From positions 18,010,501 through 18,074,500 of the forward strand of contig LR990046.1 of assembly GCA_905147135.1 (NCBI GenBank): a DNA stretch of 64,000 bases, read 5' to 3'. This document shows, piece by piece, positions 30,112-40,463 of the stretch. Each line of letters starts with the position of its first letter. The first letter of the stretch is position 1. The position numbers and the translations under genes were made by a program. This DNA is from Blastobasis lacticolella. Its lineage: Eukaryota; Arthropoda; Insecta; Lepidoptera; Blastobasidae. The notes beneath the pieces were generated by a model. The model saw only the letters and a list, made by a program, of their open reading frames with translations, had not been told where the DNA came from and ran no database searches.

Positions 30112-31070
30112 TGACCTTAGTTTACAGTTACTCAAGAAAAATTATGTAAATATTTTATTATATTACTTACCTAATTTATACATACACTAGCTGACCCGCC
30201 GCGATTTGGTTTACGTGTTCTTTTCCAACAAACCTTCCTCTTGAATCACGCTATCTACCTATTGTCGAAAACAGCATTAAAATCCGTATCTAAGCGTACA
30301 TAAATATATAGAAGGACAGACGGCGGGAAGCAATTTTGTTTTATACTATGTATTGATACACACTCACTCCCGCCTGTATCCCACAGTGTGGACAGAGACG
30401 TTAGGGTACCACAAGCTATGATCCTGACACCCTTGTCACATCTGCCTTCCTCCTGATCCACGCCCCTTTTGCCTCTTCCTCTCCTTCTAATCTTCAGGGC
30501 GGCCGGGTTTATTTTTGTGATGAAATGTTGTTATTATGAGGAATAAAGTTCTTTAAACCGAAATCAATTACCTTCTCCAAAAAGCGCCGGTCAGAAGCAC
30601 TCTAATTTGCACCTATCCTATACAAAGGCCGTTGTCTTGTTAATCTAGTCTTAGGCGCTGTTCTAATTGGCATCGGTCGTAAGACGGACGTCGCCCGACC
30701 ATAAGGTAACCTCAAAACCGCCCTTCGCACGACCATTGCAAATTAGAATAGCGCCTTATGGTTTAATTCAAGGTCATATCAATAAATTAAGTCACCTGTT
30801 AGGACATAGATATCTAGCAATTTTGTACCTAAATTGAAGTAAGGATCTCATATGGATAATATTATTGGTTCTCTAAGCGATAGGCGAAGTTACTTTTAGG
30901 AAGCATTAATGTTTGTATGTACTGCAACTACCGGGCGATTATTTATTTGTAATAGAAATGTGAAATATATTTAAAAATCTAGCATTTTCTTGCGATTTCA
31001 TCTGCGTGGACTATTTTAAGTTACCTACGTTAAAAATAACAAGGAAAGCCACAAGACACCAACTTACTAA
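30112..31070. other. Intergenic DNA between transporter and tubulin, no gene seen
   Basis: Holds the transporter 3' untranslated region at its left. A reversed Helitron-like end starts at about 30188 (CACTAGCTGACCCG). Repeat-like sequence continues to about 30560, then unique AT-rich DNA. Confidence 0.5.
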
Positions 31071-31076
31071 TTTAAT
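31071..31076 (-). terminator. Candidate polyadenylation signal of the tubulin gene
   Basis: ATTAAA read on the - strand, about 60 nt beyond the stop codon at 31135. Confidence 0.5.
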
Positions 31077-31134
31077 CATTGATAAATAATAAATAAAACT
31101 TTGTGATAATTATAGTAATATGTGTCACTTATTA

Positions 31135-32592
31135 TCACTCTTCCCCTTCGTCGCCGGCCGCCTCCTCACCCTCGAACTCATCGTTCGCCGCCGCGTCCTG
31201 GTACTGCTGATACTCCGAGATCATGTCGCTGAGGTTATTGTCCGCTTCTGCAAAGTCAGATTCATCCATGCCCTCCCCAGTATACCAGTGGATGAACGCC
31301 TTTCGCCTAAACATGGAAGTGAACTGCTCTGAAACGCGCTTGAACAACTCCTGGATAGCTGTTGTATTCCCAATGAACGTCGCTGACATCTTCATCCCTC
31401 GAGGAGGAATGTCGCACACGGCAGTCTTAACGTTATTCGGAATCCATTCGACGAAGAAGTCCTTGTTTTTGTTTTGTATGTTGAGCATCTGCTCGTCGAC
31501 CTCTTTCATGGACATGCGGCCGCGGAAGACGGCTGCCACGGTCAGGTAGCGGCCGTGGCGCGGGTCGCAGGCTGCCATCATGTTCTTGGCGTCGAACATC
31601 TGCTGCGTGAGCTCTGGCACGGTGAGTGCGCGGTAACACTGGCTGCCGCGCGACGTCAGCGGCGCGAAGCCCGGCATGAAGAAGTGCAGCCGCGGGAACG
31701 GCACCATGTTCACGGCCAGCTTGCGCAGGTCCGCGTTCAGCTGTCCCGGGAAGCGCAGGCAGGTCGTCACGCCCGACATCGTGGCAGACACCAGGTGGTT
31801 CAGGTCACCATACGTCGGCGTCTGCAGTTTCAGTGTACGGAAGCAAATATCGTATAGAGCCTCGTTGTCTATACAGAACGACATGTCAGAGTTCTCCAGC
31901 AGTTGGTTTATCGACAGCGTTGCGTTGTACGGTTCGACCACCGTATCCGAGACCTTCGGACTGGGCACCACGGAGAAGGTCATAATTATCCTGTCCGGGT
32001 ATTCTTCCCTCAAATTCGCAAGCAGCAACGTTCCGAGGCCAGAGCCCGTTCCGCCTCCGATGGAATGGACCATTTGAAAGCCCTGTAGGCAGTCGCAGCC
32101 TTCGGCTTCTTTCCTAATGATATCGAGAACGGTTTCTAAAATATCAGCGCCTTCTGTGTAGTGTCCTTTGGCCCAGTTGTTGCCGGCGCCCGAGATGCCG
32201 CAGACCATGTTGTCTGGTCTGAAGAGTTGGCCAAAAGAAGTTCCTCTGACGGAGTCCATGGCGCTGGGCTCGAGGTCCACCAGCACCGCGCGAGGAACGT
32301 ATTTGCTGGGCGATCCCTCGTTATAGTAAACGTTGATGCGCTCCATCTGAAGGTCCGAGTCGCCGTTGTAGCAGCCATTGGGATCGATGCCGTGTTCGTC
32401 CGATATCACCTCCCAGAACTGGAAGAATAGCAAGGTATTCATGATTACATGATTACATGATACAAGTTTAATTTAGGCATCTCCAAGACAGGCATTTAGA
32501 ACGTCCTGCTGCTTTCTAAATTCAAAAAGACTTACCTTCCCACCGATCTGGTTGCCGCACCTGCCGACTTGGATGTGGACGATTTCCCTCAT
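31135..32592 (-). CDS. Beta-tubulin, divergent isotype, two exons
   Basis: Exon 1 is 32592-32536 (19 codons, starting with the MREI autoregulation tetrapeptide). Exon 2 is 32418-31135, after a 117-nt intron. The product is 446 residues, as expected for beta-tubulin. It polymerises with alpha-tubulin into microtubules. The nucleotide-binding loop GGGTGSG, the [15 protein letters not shown] segment and FRPDN are present. The region from about residue 195 to 390 is close to canonical. The N-terminal part is unusually changed (for example [47 protein letters not shown]). The acidic tail ends in [12 protein letters not shown]. Intron position after codon 19 is a common one in beta-tubulin genes. 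The pattern suits a tissue-specific isotype, perhaps testis, but that is inference. No frame damage. Confidence 0.95.
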
Positions 32593-33405
32593 TGTTTGTG
32601 GATGTAGTGTTACGAAGGATTTAATAAATACTATCAAACAAACGATCCAAAGCAAAAAAATAAATTACACCATATAAAAAATATAGACAAAATTAAATAA
32701 TAAAATTATTGTCTACATCTAAGACCTATTCTAATTAACTAACTAACATTTTCACGATGGTTTTGGTATTTTTATAGCAACTTTAGACGGCCATGGATTC
32801 TATTTTTGATAAGGTATCGCACTGAACACGTAAGTTACGGTTCTTTTTAACATCTAAGGATTTATTTTTAAAATCATATAGATAAGAGGTTGTGTTAATT
32901 GCAACTTAATTCCGGTATTTCGTATGTTTTCACAAGCTTTTAATAATAAGCCTGGGCGATGAAGCATGCATTGCTCGGCGATTACAAGATGGCGTCAGTC
33001 AAATCCAATGAGTTTCAATAACAAATATTTCCCAAGCTTGGATCAAGTACTATAGTTGATCTAAGTTCCCAAGGTACACCCAAGTGGACAAAGGTAAACC
33101 GTTGAAAAAAAGCTTTCACAGTCCACCCAGGTGGTCTCATAGTATACGGTGGGTCAAAATGGCATCCCTGACTGCCCATGAATGCCAATGATCGCGCTCA
33201 CAGTCACAAGGGTTGACTAGTACGAGTACAACGTGTGAATTGATGGCTACAGAGTACGTGGCCTGTAACAATATCTACCAGTCCGCATAGGTGGAGGTCT
33301 CTCTTCTACAGGCCGGTTAGAAGAGATTTCTTCTTAGAAATAAAGAAATAAGAAATAAGAAGTGCCTGTTGTGTCGTCTTTCATTGATTTATATCGATAT
33401 GCTTT

Positions 33406-33750
33406 TTTTTATATCATAAGGTAGGCAAACAGGCAACCAGCCCACCTGATGGAAAGTGATCACCACTGTCTATAGACATTAGCAACACCAAGAGTATCCC
33501 CAATGCCTTGCCCACCTCTACAACACGTTGCTCTGGCAGCAAAAAGGCAAATGCCCCAGCCAAAGCCACGGTTCCCCAAATCCCCACCCCATGGAGCACT
33601 GAAGACCTTACTCTCCGGCAGAAACACAATACTATTTAGAAGAGTATTTTTTAAAGTGGGTTCCCCAGTCGGGCGGCTCCAATTCGAACGGGATACCCCG
33701 CTATGATCTACCTCTCTATGCTATTTATTGTGTGCAATAAACTGTTAAAT
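33406..33750 (+). repeat. Interspersed repeat (family D)
   Basis: Begins with AGGTAGGCAAACAGGCAACC and continues with CACCTGATGGAAAGTGATC and ATTAGCAACACCAAGAGTATC; the copy at 35820 shares all three. Confidence 0.65.
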
Positions 33751-34289
33751 AAATAATATATAAATAGCGTCATCGTTGTTGTATGCTAATGCTTGTAGTT
33801 CCGCTTAAAACCACTGGACTTTGAATATGATACGCTCCCTCACACATACTCTGTCTATGCTAACGATGTATTGTAAGCTTTGCGGGCTATGAAATTTTGC
33901 TCGTTATGCACTCGCGAGCAAGAAAATCAATTCACCCCATATTTTTCCAAATACGCTCATTTATTTTAGGCGTTACAAATCAGTCTATAACTACATAAAT
34001 ACCTTACCGATTGTAATATCAAATCACGATAACCGAATTTAAATCGATCACGTAGATATTTATAAAGTCATACTAATTTGTAACGCCAGACATGTATGAA
34101 GGTGAATCGATTTGCTTGCTCGCGATCGATCTAACGTAGAATCGTTATTTTGACAGCTGAATTGATAAAGTTACCTATCTTTATCGATATCTTGGAGTGT
34201 ACAGACTCCGGAATATCGATAAAATCTAATCGTTATGACACCGACCGAAATCGATCACCGATCACCGTTTCCGATCACTATATTTTTTT

Positions 34290-34560
34290 TATATTATACA
34301 AGACAGGCATTTGACCGCCATCTTACCTGTTGGTAAGTGACGATGCGTCCGAAGATGAAGCATGCCCGTCTTGGCACAGCCTATTCACTCTAGCCTTAAA
34401 AGCATCCAGATTATATTGATCGGGGAACACACTCGCAGGCAACGCGTTCCACCCCTTAGCCGTACCTACGCATTATAAAAGTCGATCCAAAGCGGCTCGT
34501 GCGGTTAGCTGGATCTATGTCGAAACTGCAGCCCCAGGTCTTGTATACTAAATAAATTAA
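34290..34560 (-). repeat. Non-LTR retrotransposon 3' end fragment
   Basis: The complement carries the GACAGGCATGCTTCAT-like tail and a coding stretch related to 9090-9290, including the WNALPAS-type region. Confidence 0.65.
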
Positions 34561-34805
34561 CTAAATAATCGTAGACAAATTCACACAGCGCCATCTAGCC
34601 CCAAAGTAAGCAAAGCTTGTGTTATGGATGCTAGATAACTGATAAACTACTTATATACTTTTAATTACATACTTATTATACATAGAATACCCAGACCCGT
34701 AACAGAAATTAAAATTCATCATTTCAATTTCTGCCCGGCCGGGAATCGAACCCGGGACCTCTTGCGTGGCAGACGTGGTTGCCCACTGAACCACTCAGGT
34801 AGTCG
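34560..34805 (-). repeat. tRNA-derived SINE (family B), reversed
   Basis: Complement contains ACCTGAGTGGTTCAGTGGGC and GGTTCGATTCCCGGC, the two RNA polymerase III boxes, followed by the AATTTCTGTTACGGGTCTGG body. Confidence 0.75.
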
Positions 34806-36324
34806 TATACGTCAGCGAGACTTGGTCTCTACTACAACGGTACAACTGAAGATATGTGAAGTTTCAAGCAAATACTGACTTCATCGTCCATGACATCGCA
34901 GTAAGCTGCAAGTGTCAAAAGTCTGGGCACGTCTCGCGCAGACTTGCAAATTACGTAGGGAACAAATGTCTGACCATGCCCCCCCTTCCAGGTACTTACA
35001 AGAAAAAAAGGCCGGCCAAAGCACTTAAGGACTAAATGAGTGCCAATAAACTCACCAACAAGGATACCGAAGATCGAGTAGTGGACAAGAAGAAACTTTT
35101 CCAGCAGACCTCGGGCCCGAAAGCGCCGCATAAGAGCGCAAACAGGGTTTGAAACCTCTTGGTTTCAAATTCATAATTCATATTGTCACTCATTATCTTC
35201 AATGATGACGAGTTCCTAGTTTAATAATATTAGGTCCTTACCTATGAAATTAGCGTTTTGTACAGCGACAGTGACCGAAACAGGGATTCTGATTCAAGCA
35301 ATTTTTCAATTTATTGAAATGTCTGATATGATTACGAAGAAACTTTTAAGGTATAATTATACAACATTAAGCTAACTAGTGCATAACAGTTGATTTTGAT
35401 AACTACAATTTTCTTAAAATTAGATATTGTTATAGATGCAAAACTGACGAAAAATTAAAGAATGTATGTTTATCCTAAAATAACTTGATTTGGAAAATAC
35501 TTGTTTATAAATATTAGAGGCATACTTTTTTCGAAATCAAGAGTTAATTTTGATATTTTAATAAATAACTCATTTATTATCATTATAATTGCCACAACAC
35601 AATATAAACAAAAAAGAAAAAGACATGTATCAACACATAAAATCACAAACAAATTTATTTCACTATTATTACCACCAATTATAAATATTTGAGGAAATGT
35701 GTAATTGCGATAAAACGCCATTTTCATAGGTATAGGCCCAATGTTAATTACGTTCCCTAAAAACAAATTAGTGTAAAAACAGCAAAATTTATTACATTTA
35801 TTTTTATTAATTCAAACTTTTTTTATGTCATTCGGTAGGCAAACAGGCAAACGGGCCACCTGATGGAAAGTGGTCCCCACTGCCTATAGACATTAGCAAC
35901 ACCAAGAGTATCGCCAATGCGTTGCCCACCTCTATAACACGTTGCACATATATAGGTAGTATAACGCCCGTGGTGTACCTAAAAAGTTGGCCCACAGAAA
36001 ACCAGCGCTGTGAAATGCTTCTTGCACCTCACAGCACATGCGGAGTGGATACCATTTATGTTGGCCGCCTCGACACCGACAGTGTCATGGAAGGCTACTC
36101 ATTGTTTAAATATTCTTATTATTAATGTCTCCTTTTGCAATGATGTAACTATTATTGTGTCGTGGTGTGCTATGTGTAATAAATGTCTTTCTTTCTTTCA
36201 TTCAAAATAGTATTACAGAAGCAGGCAGAATAATCAAAAATGCTTTAAAAATTTCTAAACCAGAAATTTAGAACACAACCACAAAAACAAAAATAAAACA
36301 ACGTAGGTACACATGTCCAAAAAA

Positions 36325-36900
36325 CTAAGCAACCTCAGCCACTTGCTCTGGTTCGTGACAAGCGATAGGCGGAGTGAAGTGTATCTCCCAATCCACGTCC
36401 AGGGAGCCAGAACTTGAGCTGACTTCTTCATCGAGGCACGAGCAGCTGTCCAGATCGGCTGAATTCTCGCAATCGTCACTGCTGTATAAATTGTCGGGGG
36501 CATGCGGCAGGTCATCCCAGAACGCCCTCCAACATCTTTTAGCGCATGCGTCCAAATCGTAGTCCAGCCCTATATCCTTCCTCATCCTCCTAATTAATCG
36601 CCTCTGCCGTGCCTCCCTGTTTCTTATTTTTGCTTCGTTATCTGCGCTTGCAATCTTGTACTTCAAAGGCTGGCATTTGTCGACTCTTCCGGCGGCATTC
36701 TCGCCAACAGCCTGCAGCTCTACGTGGTAAACCCCGTTCACCTTGGCGACTATCAGCGTCGGCTTGTCCTCTTGTCGCTTCTTCAACTTCTTAGCGGGCT
36801 TCCTTTCCAACACTTGAGCCTTCGATAGTTTGGCGTTTATCAATTTGCGCAATATCGATTTGGTTACAGCGCCAGGTCTCCAGCCGGGGGGTGCGCGCTG
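36325..36900 (-). CDS. Second terminal exon paralogous to the 40.5-41.8 kb exon
   Basis: The frame runs from a good acceptor (TTGTTTTTCACAG, exon from 36900) to a stop at 36325, 191 residues. It starts RAPPGWRPGAVTKSI, matching the FRPGYKPGATTKQL start of the exon at 41813. It also shares the KPTLIVAKVNG block, a basic NREARQRRLIRR stretch, the DSCSCLDEE acidic motif and DWEIHFTPPIA near its end. It lacks the GPDG repeats that follow in the other exon. Its entry phase (0) equals that of the other terminal exon, so the exon at 42371-42262 could join either. It may be an alternative 3' exon, or the remnant of a tandem duplicate gene whose 5' part is gone; I found no partner exon between 36901 and 40463. 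Confidence 0.7.
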   Translation of the reverse strand, partial: QRAPPGWRPGAVTKSILRKLINAKLSKAQVLERKPAKKLKKRQEDKPTLIVAKVNGVYHVELQAVGENAAGRVDKCQPLKYKIASADNEAKIRNREARQRRLIRRMRKDIGLDYDLDACAKRCWRAFWDDLPHAPDNLYSSDDCENSADLDSCSCLDEEVSSSSGSLDVDWEIHFTPPIACHEPEQVAEVA

Positions 36901-38372
36901 TGAAAAACAAAGTTTCCTGTAGTAGACAGCTTGTACTAAATCATAGTCAACGCTGTAAAATATTTCAGAATTACATTAAAGGAAAAGTAAAAATAATAAA
37001 ACTTAAAAAAAATACTTACATTAAATAAACGAGTTCTGTATTACCTACTAACACATTAAAATGGATGTATAATAAATAATATTTACGAGGTCGGCAACGC
37101 GTAGGTTAATGCAAGCGTCCATAGGCTGCGGTGACTGCTAACCATCAGGCGGGCCGTAAGCTTGTTTGCTACCTTAATTGTATTAAAAAAACTACTGAAC
37201 GGGTATTGATGAAATTTATAGGTACAATACAGCTTATAGCCCAGCACATAGCACATTAGCTATAGTTCATCCCGAAATTCAATGTGGTTTCCGCGGGATC
37301 GGGTCTGGAACGTTACAACCGAATTTTACGCGGACAAAGTCGCGGCTAAAGGCTACGCATAAACTGCCAATAATAAAAAATAATTTTATTTATTTTTCCT
37401 TTATTTTATTTAATAATTTTCAAGATTACCAACAGATTCGAAATACTAAAGTTCTAATATAAACAATAAAGAGCAAGTTATAGGTCTCCACCTATACATA
37501 TCCAAGCAAAGATAATAAAGACGGATAAACTAAAACGGACGAAATTTAATTTTCTTCATCGGTTCGCTATCATCCTAGACTTAAACAAAACTGACTCGTT
37601 TTTGTCGCAATAACATCAACAGCTTTTACCCGAAAGACAGGCTTTCTCCACATTAGTGGAGGGCTTTTCCATATTTCCACGCGTGGCAGGCGGAGCAGTG
37701 TTGACTATTTAAAAGAATATGCTGCTGCTCATTTTCTGGTCTACGGGAGCTGGTCTCCCTTTTTATTCTACGCAAGGACAAACAAGCAGCCCACCTGTAG
37801 ATAAACAGGCAACTATCGCTCATAACATCTATCTGCGATTCATGGTTTTACCCTGCAAACAAAAATGCAGAACCGCATGTGCGTTGCACTACGAGGACTA
37901 CAATGAAATACCTCATGCCTGTAATAGTGATGGCTACTTTATACTTCAAACCGGAACACAACAAATATTGTTGCTTGGCGGCAGAAATAAATAAGGCGGT
38001 GGTACTCACCCAGGCTTGACAACCACCTGATAAAAATACCTCTTAGACATTTCTCGCCTTGTATGACACCCTAGTCTTAAGGGTTAGTGCTTTTAAACTC
38101 AGCCGGACACCATACTGTGTGGTGTTTCACGTCTAAGCCGGTGGTGTGACTCTGTCAAACCAAGTCCTTCTGAAGGATCACTGCCTCCATAATCTATTTC
38201 TCCTACCAAGCAACAGTCCTTGCATTGTTCTGGTTCGGTTTAAAGGATATCGTAGCCAGTACAATTATAGACAAGCAAATCAATATACATTCTGCATCTT
38301 TGTTACATGAAACTTTAGATCAATTTAACTACCTAGACATGAAACCTAATAGTTACATGAATCGTAGATATT

Positions 38373-39227
38373 ATGATTACGTTTTTGATTGAATAGCATA
38401 AAAATCACCACATGAAGTTTGGGAGTTGATAGGTTATAGAATGATGACCTCATACGATCGCGGAAACTAAATCATGGCGACCCACCTACTAATCATTCAC
38501 AGTAAATCTAAAAAAAATGGCGTAAGTTATGGTGTTGGACGAATTTTTTACAACAATGATGTTCAAACTATGATCAGGGGGTCTAAAAAGGCAACATTAG
38601 CGTTTCATATTGTGATTCATATTAGAATGTTTGATACGGTGGCCAAAAATGGAACTAAGTGATGCCATTTTGAATTAAATAAATAATCGTCGACAGATTC
38701 ACACAGCGCCATCTAGCCCCAAACTAAGCAAAGCTTATGCTATGGGTGCTAGGTTACTGATATAATACTTAAATACTTTTTTATTTTTTAATGCATACTT
38801 ATTATACATATAACACCCAGACCCGTAACAGAAATTAAAATTCAACATTCCAATTTCTGCCCCGGCCAGGAATCGAACCCGGGACCTCTTGCGTGGCAGA
38901 CCGGCTGTTGACCACTGAGCCACTCAGGTCGTCTTGTCATGTCAATGCCAACAACAGCGACGCTGCAGATTAGTTTGTGACAAATTTATATGAATCATAA
39001 TGTGAAACGCTAATGTGACCACCCTGATCATAGTTTGAACATCATTGTTGTAAAAAATTCGTCCAACACCATAACTTACGCCATTTTTTTTAGATTTACT
39101 GTGAATGATTAGTAGGTGGGTCGCCATGATTCAGTTTCCGCGATCGTATGAAGTCATCATTCTATAACCTATCAACTCCCAAACTTCATGTGGTGATTTT
39201 TATGCTATTCAATCAAAAACGTAATCA
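38373..39227. mobile_element. Large inverted-repeat element with a MITE and a SINE nested inside
   Basis: 38373-38576 and 39032-39227 are nearly exact inverted copies (for example ATCATGGCGACCCACCTACT on the left and its complement on the right). Between them lies a relative of the 27.6-kb MITE (38577-39031), itself split by a reversed family B SINE (about 38690-38935). The 62- and 61-residue ORFs in the arms are the same sequence in opposite directions. Confidence 0.85.
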
Positions 39228-39529
39228 GTTCCCGCAAGCCTATAAGACGCAGTGTGGGCGGGCCCACTAACATGCGGACCAACAATTGCTTCTGCGCAGG
39301 GTCCACACTACCAACGTGGATAGCCTGCCATATTGTTTTGCCACTTTATAACATATTTATAGTGTTTTAACGTTTAGTTATGATATCACAGAAATGTATA
39401 TAGATTTCTGGGACAGCGGAAGACCTATAGCCCTGGGTCTGAATACCTATTTTTTACGGGCTTTGCCCCATCACTCATTCCCACCGCCAGAATGCCTATT
39501 GCCCCAGAAATCAAAATAAAACATACCAG

Positions 39530-39838
39530 GAGCGTCGGTGGCCCAATGGTTAAGGGTACCGGGTTCGAACCCCAGTGCCGCCATGCACGAATGACTCTTT
39601 TCTGAGTTATGCACATTAGCTGATCACTAACCGATGGTGATGAAACCTGCACATTCAGCCGACTGAATGCGTAACCATGATCCAATTTGGTCAGATTCCC
39701 TGTTAACAGGGTCACTGAGGTCAGATGGCAGTCGCCTTACTGCAATTATCAGATCTGCCAAGTCCTGGACAATGGTCAAGGTGGGCCCCGGGCCCTCGCA
39801 CGCGAGTGCATAACCGGCACATTAACGACAAGATAACC
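39530..39838 (+). repeat. tRNA-Ser-like SINE (family A)
   Basis: Head GGTGGCCCAATGGTTAAGG and GGTACCGGGTTCGAACCC, body as in the 26.5-kb copy. The anticodon arm region is deleted. Confidence 0.8.
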
Positions 39839-40463
39839 ATTTAGATTTATGTGAATATTACTTACCTACTTACTTTCACTTTTTGCCCGTGCCCGTGGTA
39901 CGGTTTTGTCATTCGGTCAGTCCAACTGTTTTTATTTAATTTGACACACACACCTGTGTGTGCTGGCATAAAATTAACTATGATGTCACTATTTGACACA
40001 GAATAGATTGTACCCAAATACACACAAGTAGGTCTGTAAGTACCAGTACCACTTTAAATAATACGACTGCGAAGTCTTACCAGCATTTATTTATTACACA
40101 CCTATTTTGTAAAAAAGTGGTAAGAAAATTTATTTAAATAATTTATATCTTAGACAATTTTTTTTTCGATTGGCACTCCTTTTATCTTAGAGCTAGGACT
40201 TTTGGCACATAATATTAATCACATATTCTTTCAGTTATAATAATTTAAAAATTTCACTTAACAACGTAAACCAGACTAATACTACACCAGACTACTTACA
40301 CCTTACACCACAATTCCATCGTCAAATATAATTACGTCCACTAGTTAGTTGACCTTTTAAATCGTTGTTTAGTGCGCGATGAACTTATCCACGGCATGTT
40401 CTGTAAAGAACATGCCTGTTCTTTCAAAGTTCTGTTTGCATGCCAACAAACCGTGACATCTTT

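Larger units (their letters stand above)
32593..36324. other. Repeat-containing intergenic region, no gene seen
   Basis: Contains family D repeats (33406-33750, 35820-35945), a reversed non-LTR 3' end (34290-34560) and a reversed family B SINE (34560-34805). 32650-33400 and 35160-35815 are AT-rich with no recognisable gene. A 99-residue - strand ORF at 34832-35131 has no supporting motif. Confidence 0.55.
36901..40463. other. Repeat-rich stretch between the two paralogous terminal exons
   Basis: Holds a family D piece (37085-37180), a Helitron-like fragment (37187-37340), repeat DNA at 37640-38240, a nested inverted-repeat element (38373-39227) with a SINE inside, and a family A SINE (39530-39838). 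A TTTATT pair at 40085-40094 may serve as polyadenylation signal for the gene to the right. No coding exon is recognised. Confidence 0.55.

Noticed and set aside
31223..32430. Several + strand ORFs of 60-133 residues
   Set aside because: Antisense shadows of the beta-tubulin coding exon.
34832..35131. 99-residue - strand ORF
   Set aside because: No recognisable motif, no splice or promoter context, in a repeat-rich intergenic region.
38474..39127. Two short ORFs of 62 and 61 residues with the same N-terminus in opposite directions
   Set aside because: They are the two arms of one inverted repeat, not a gene pair.
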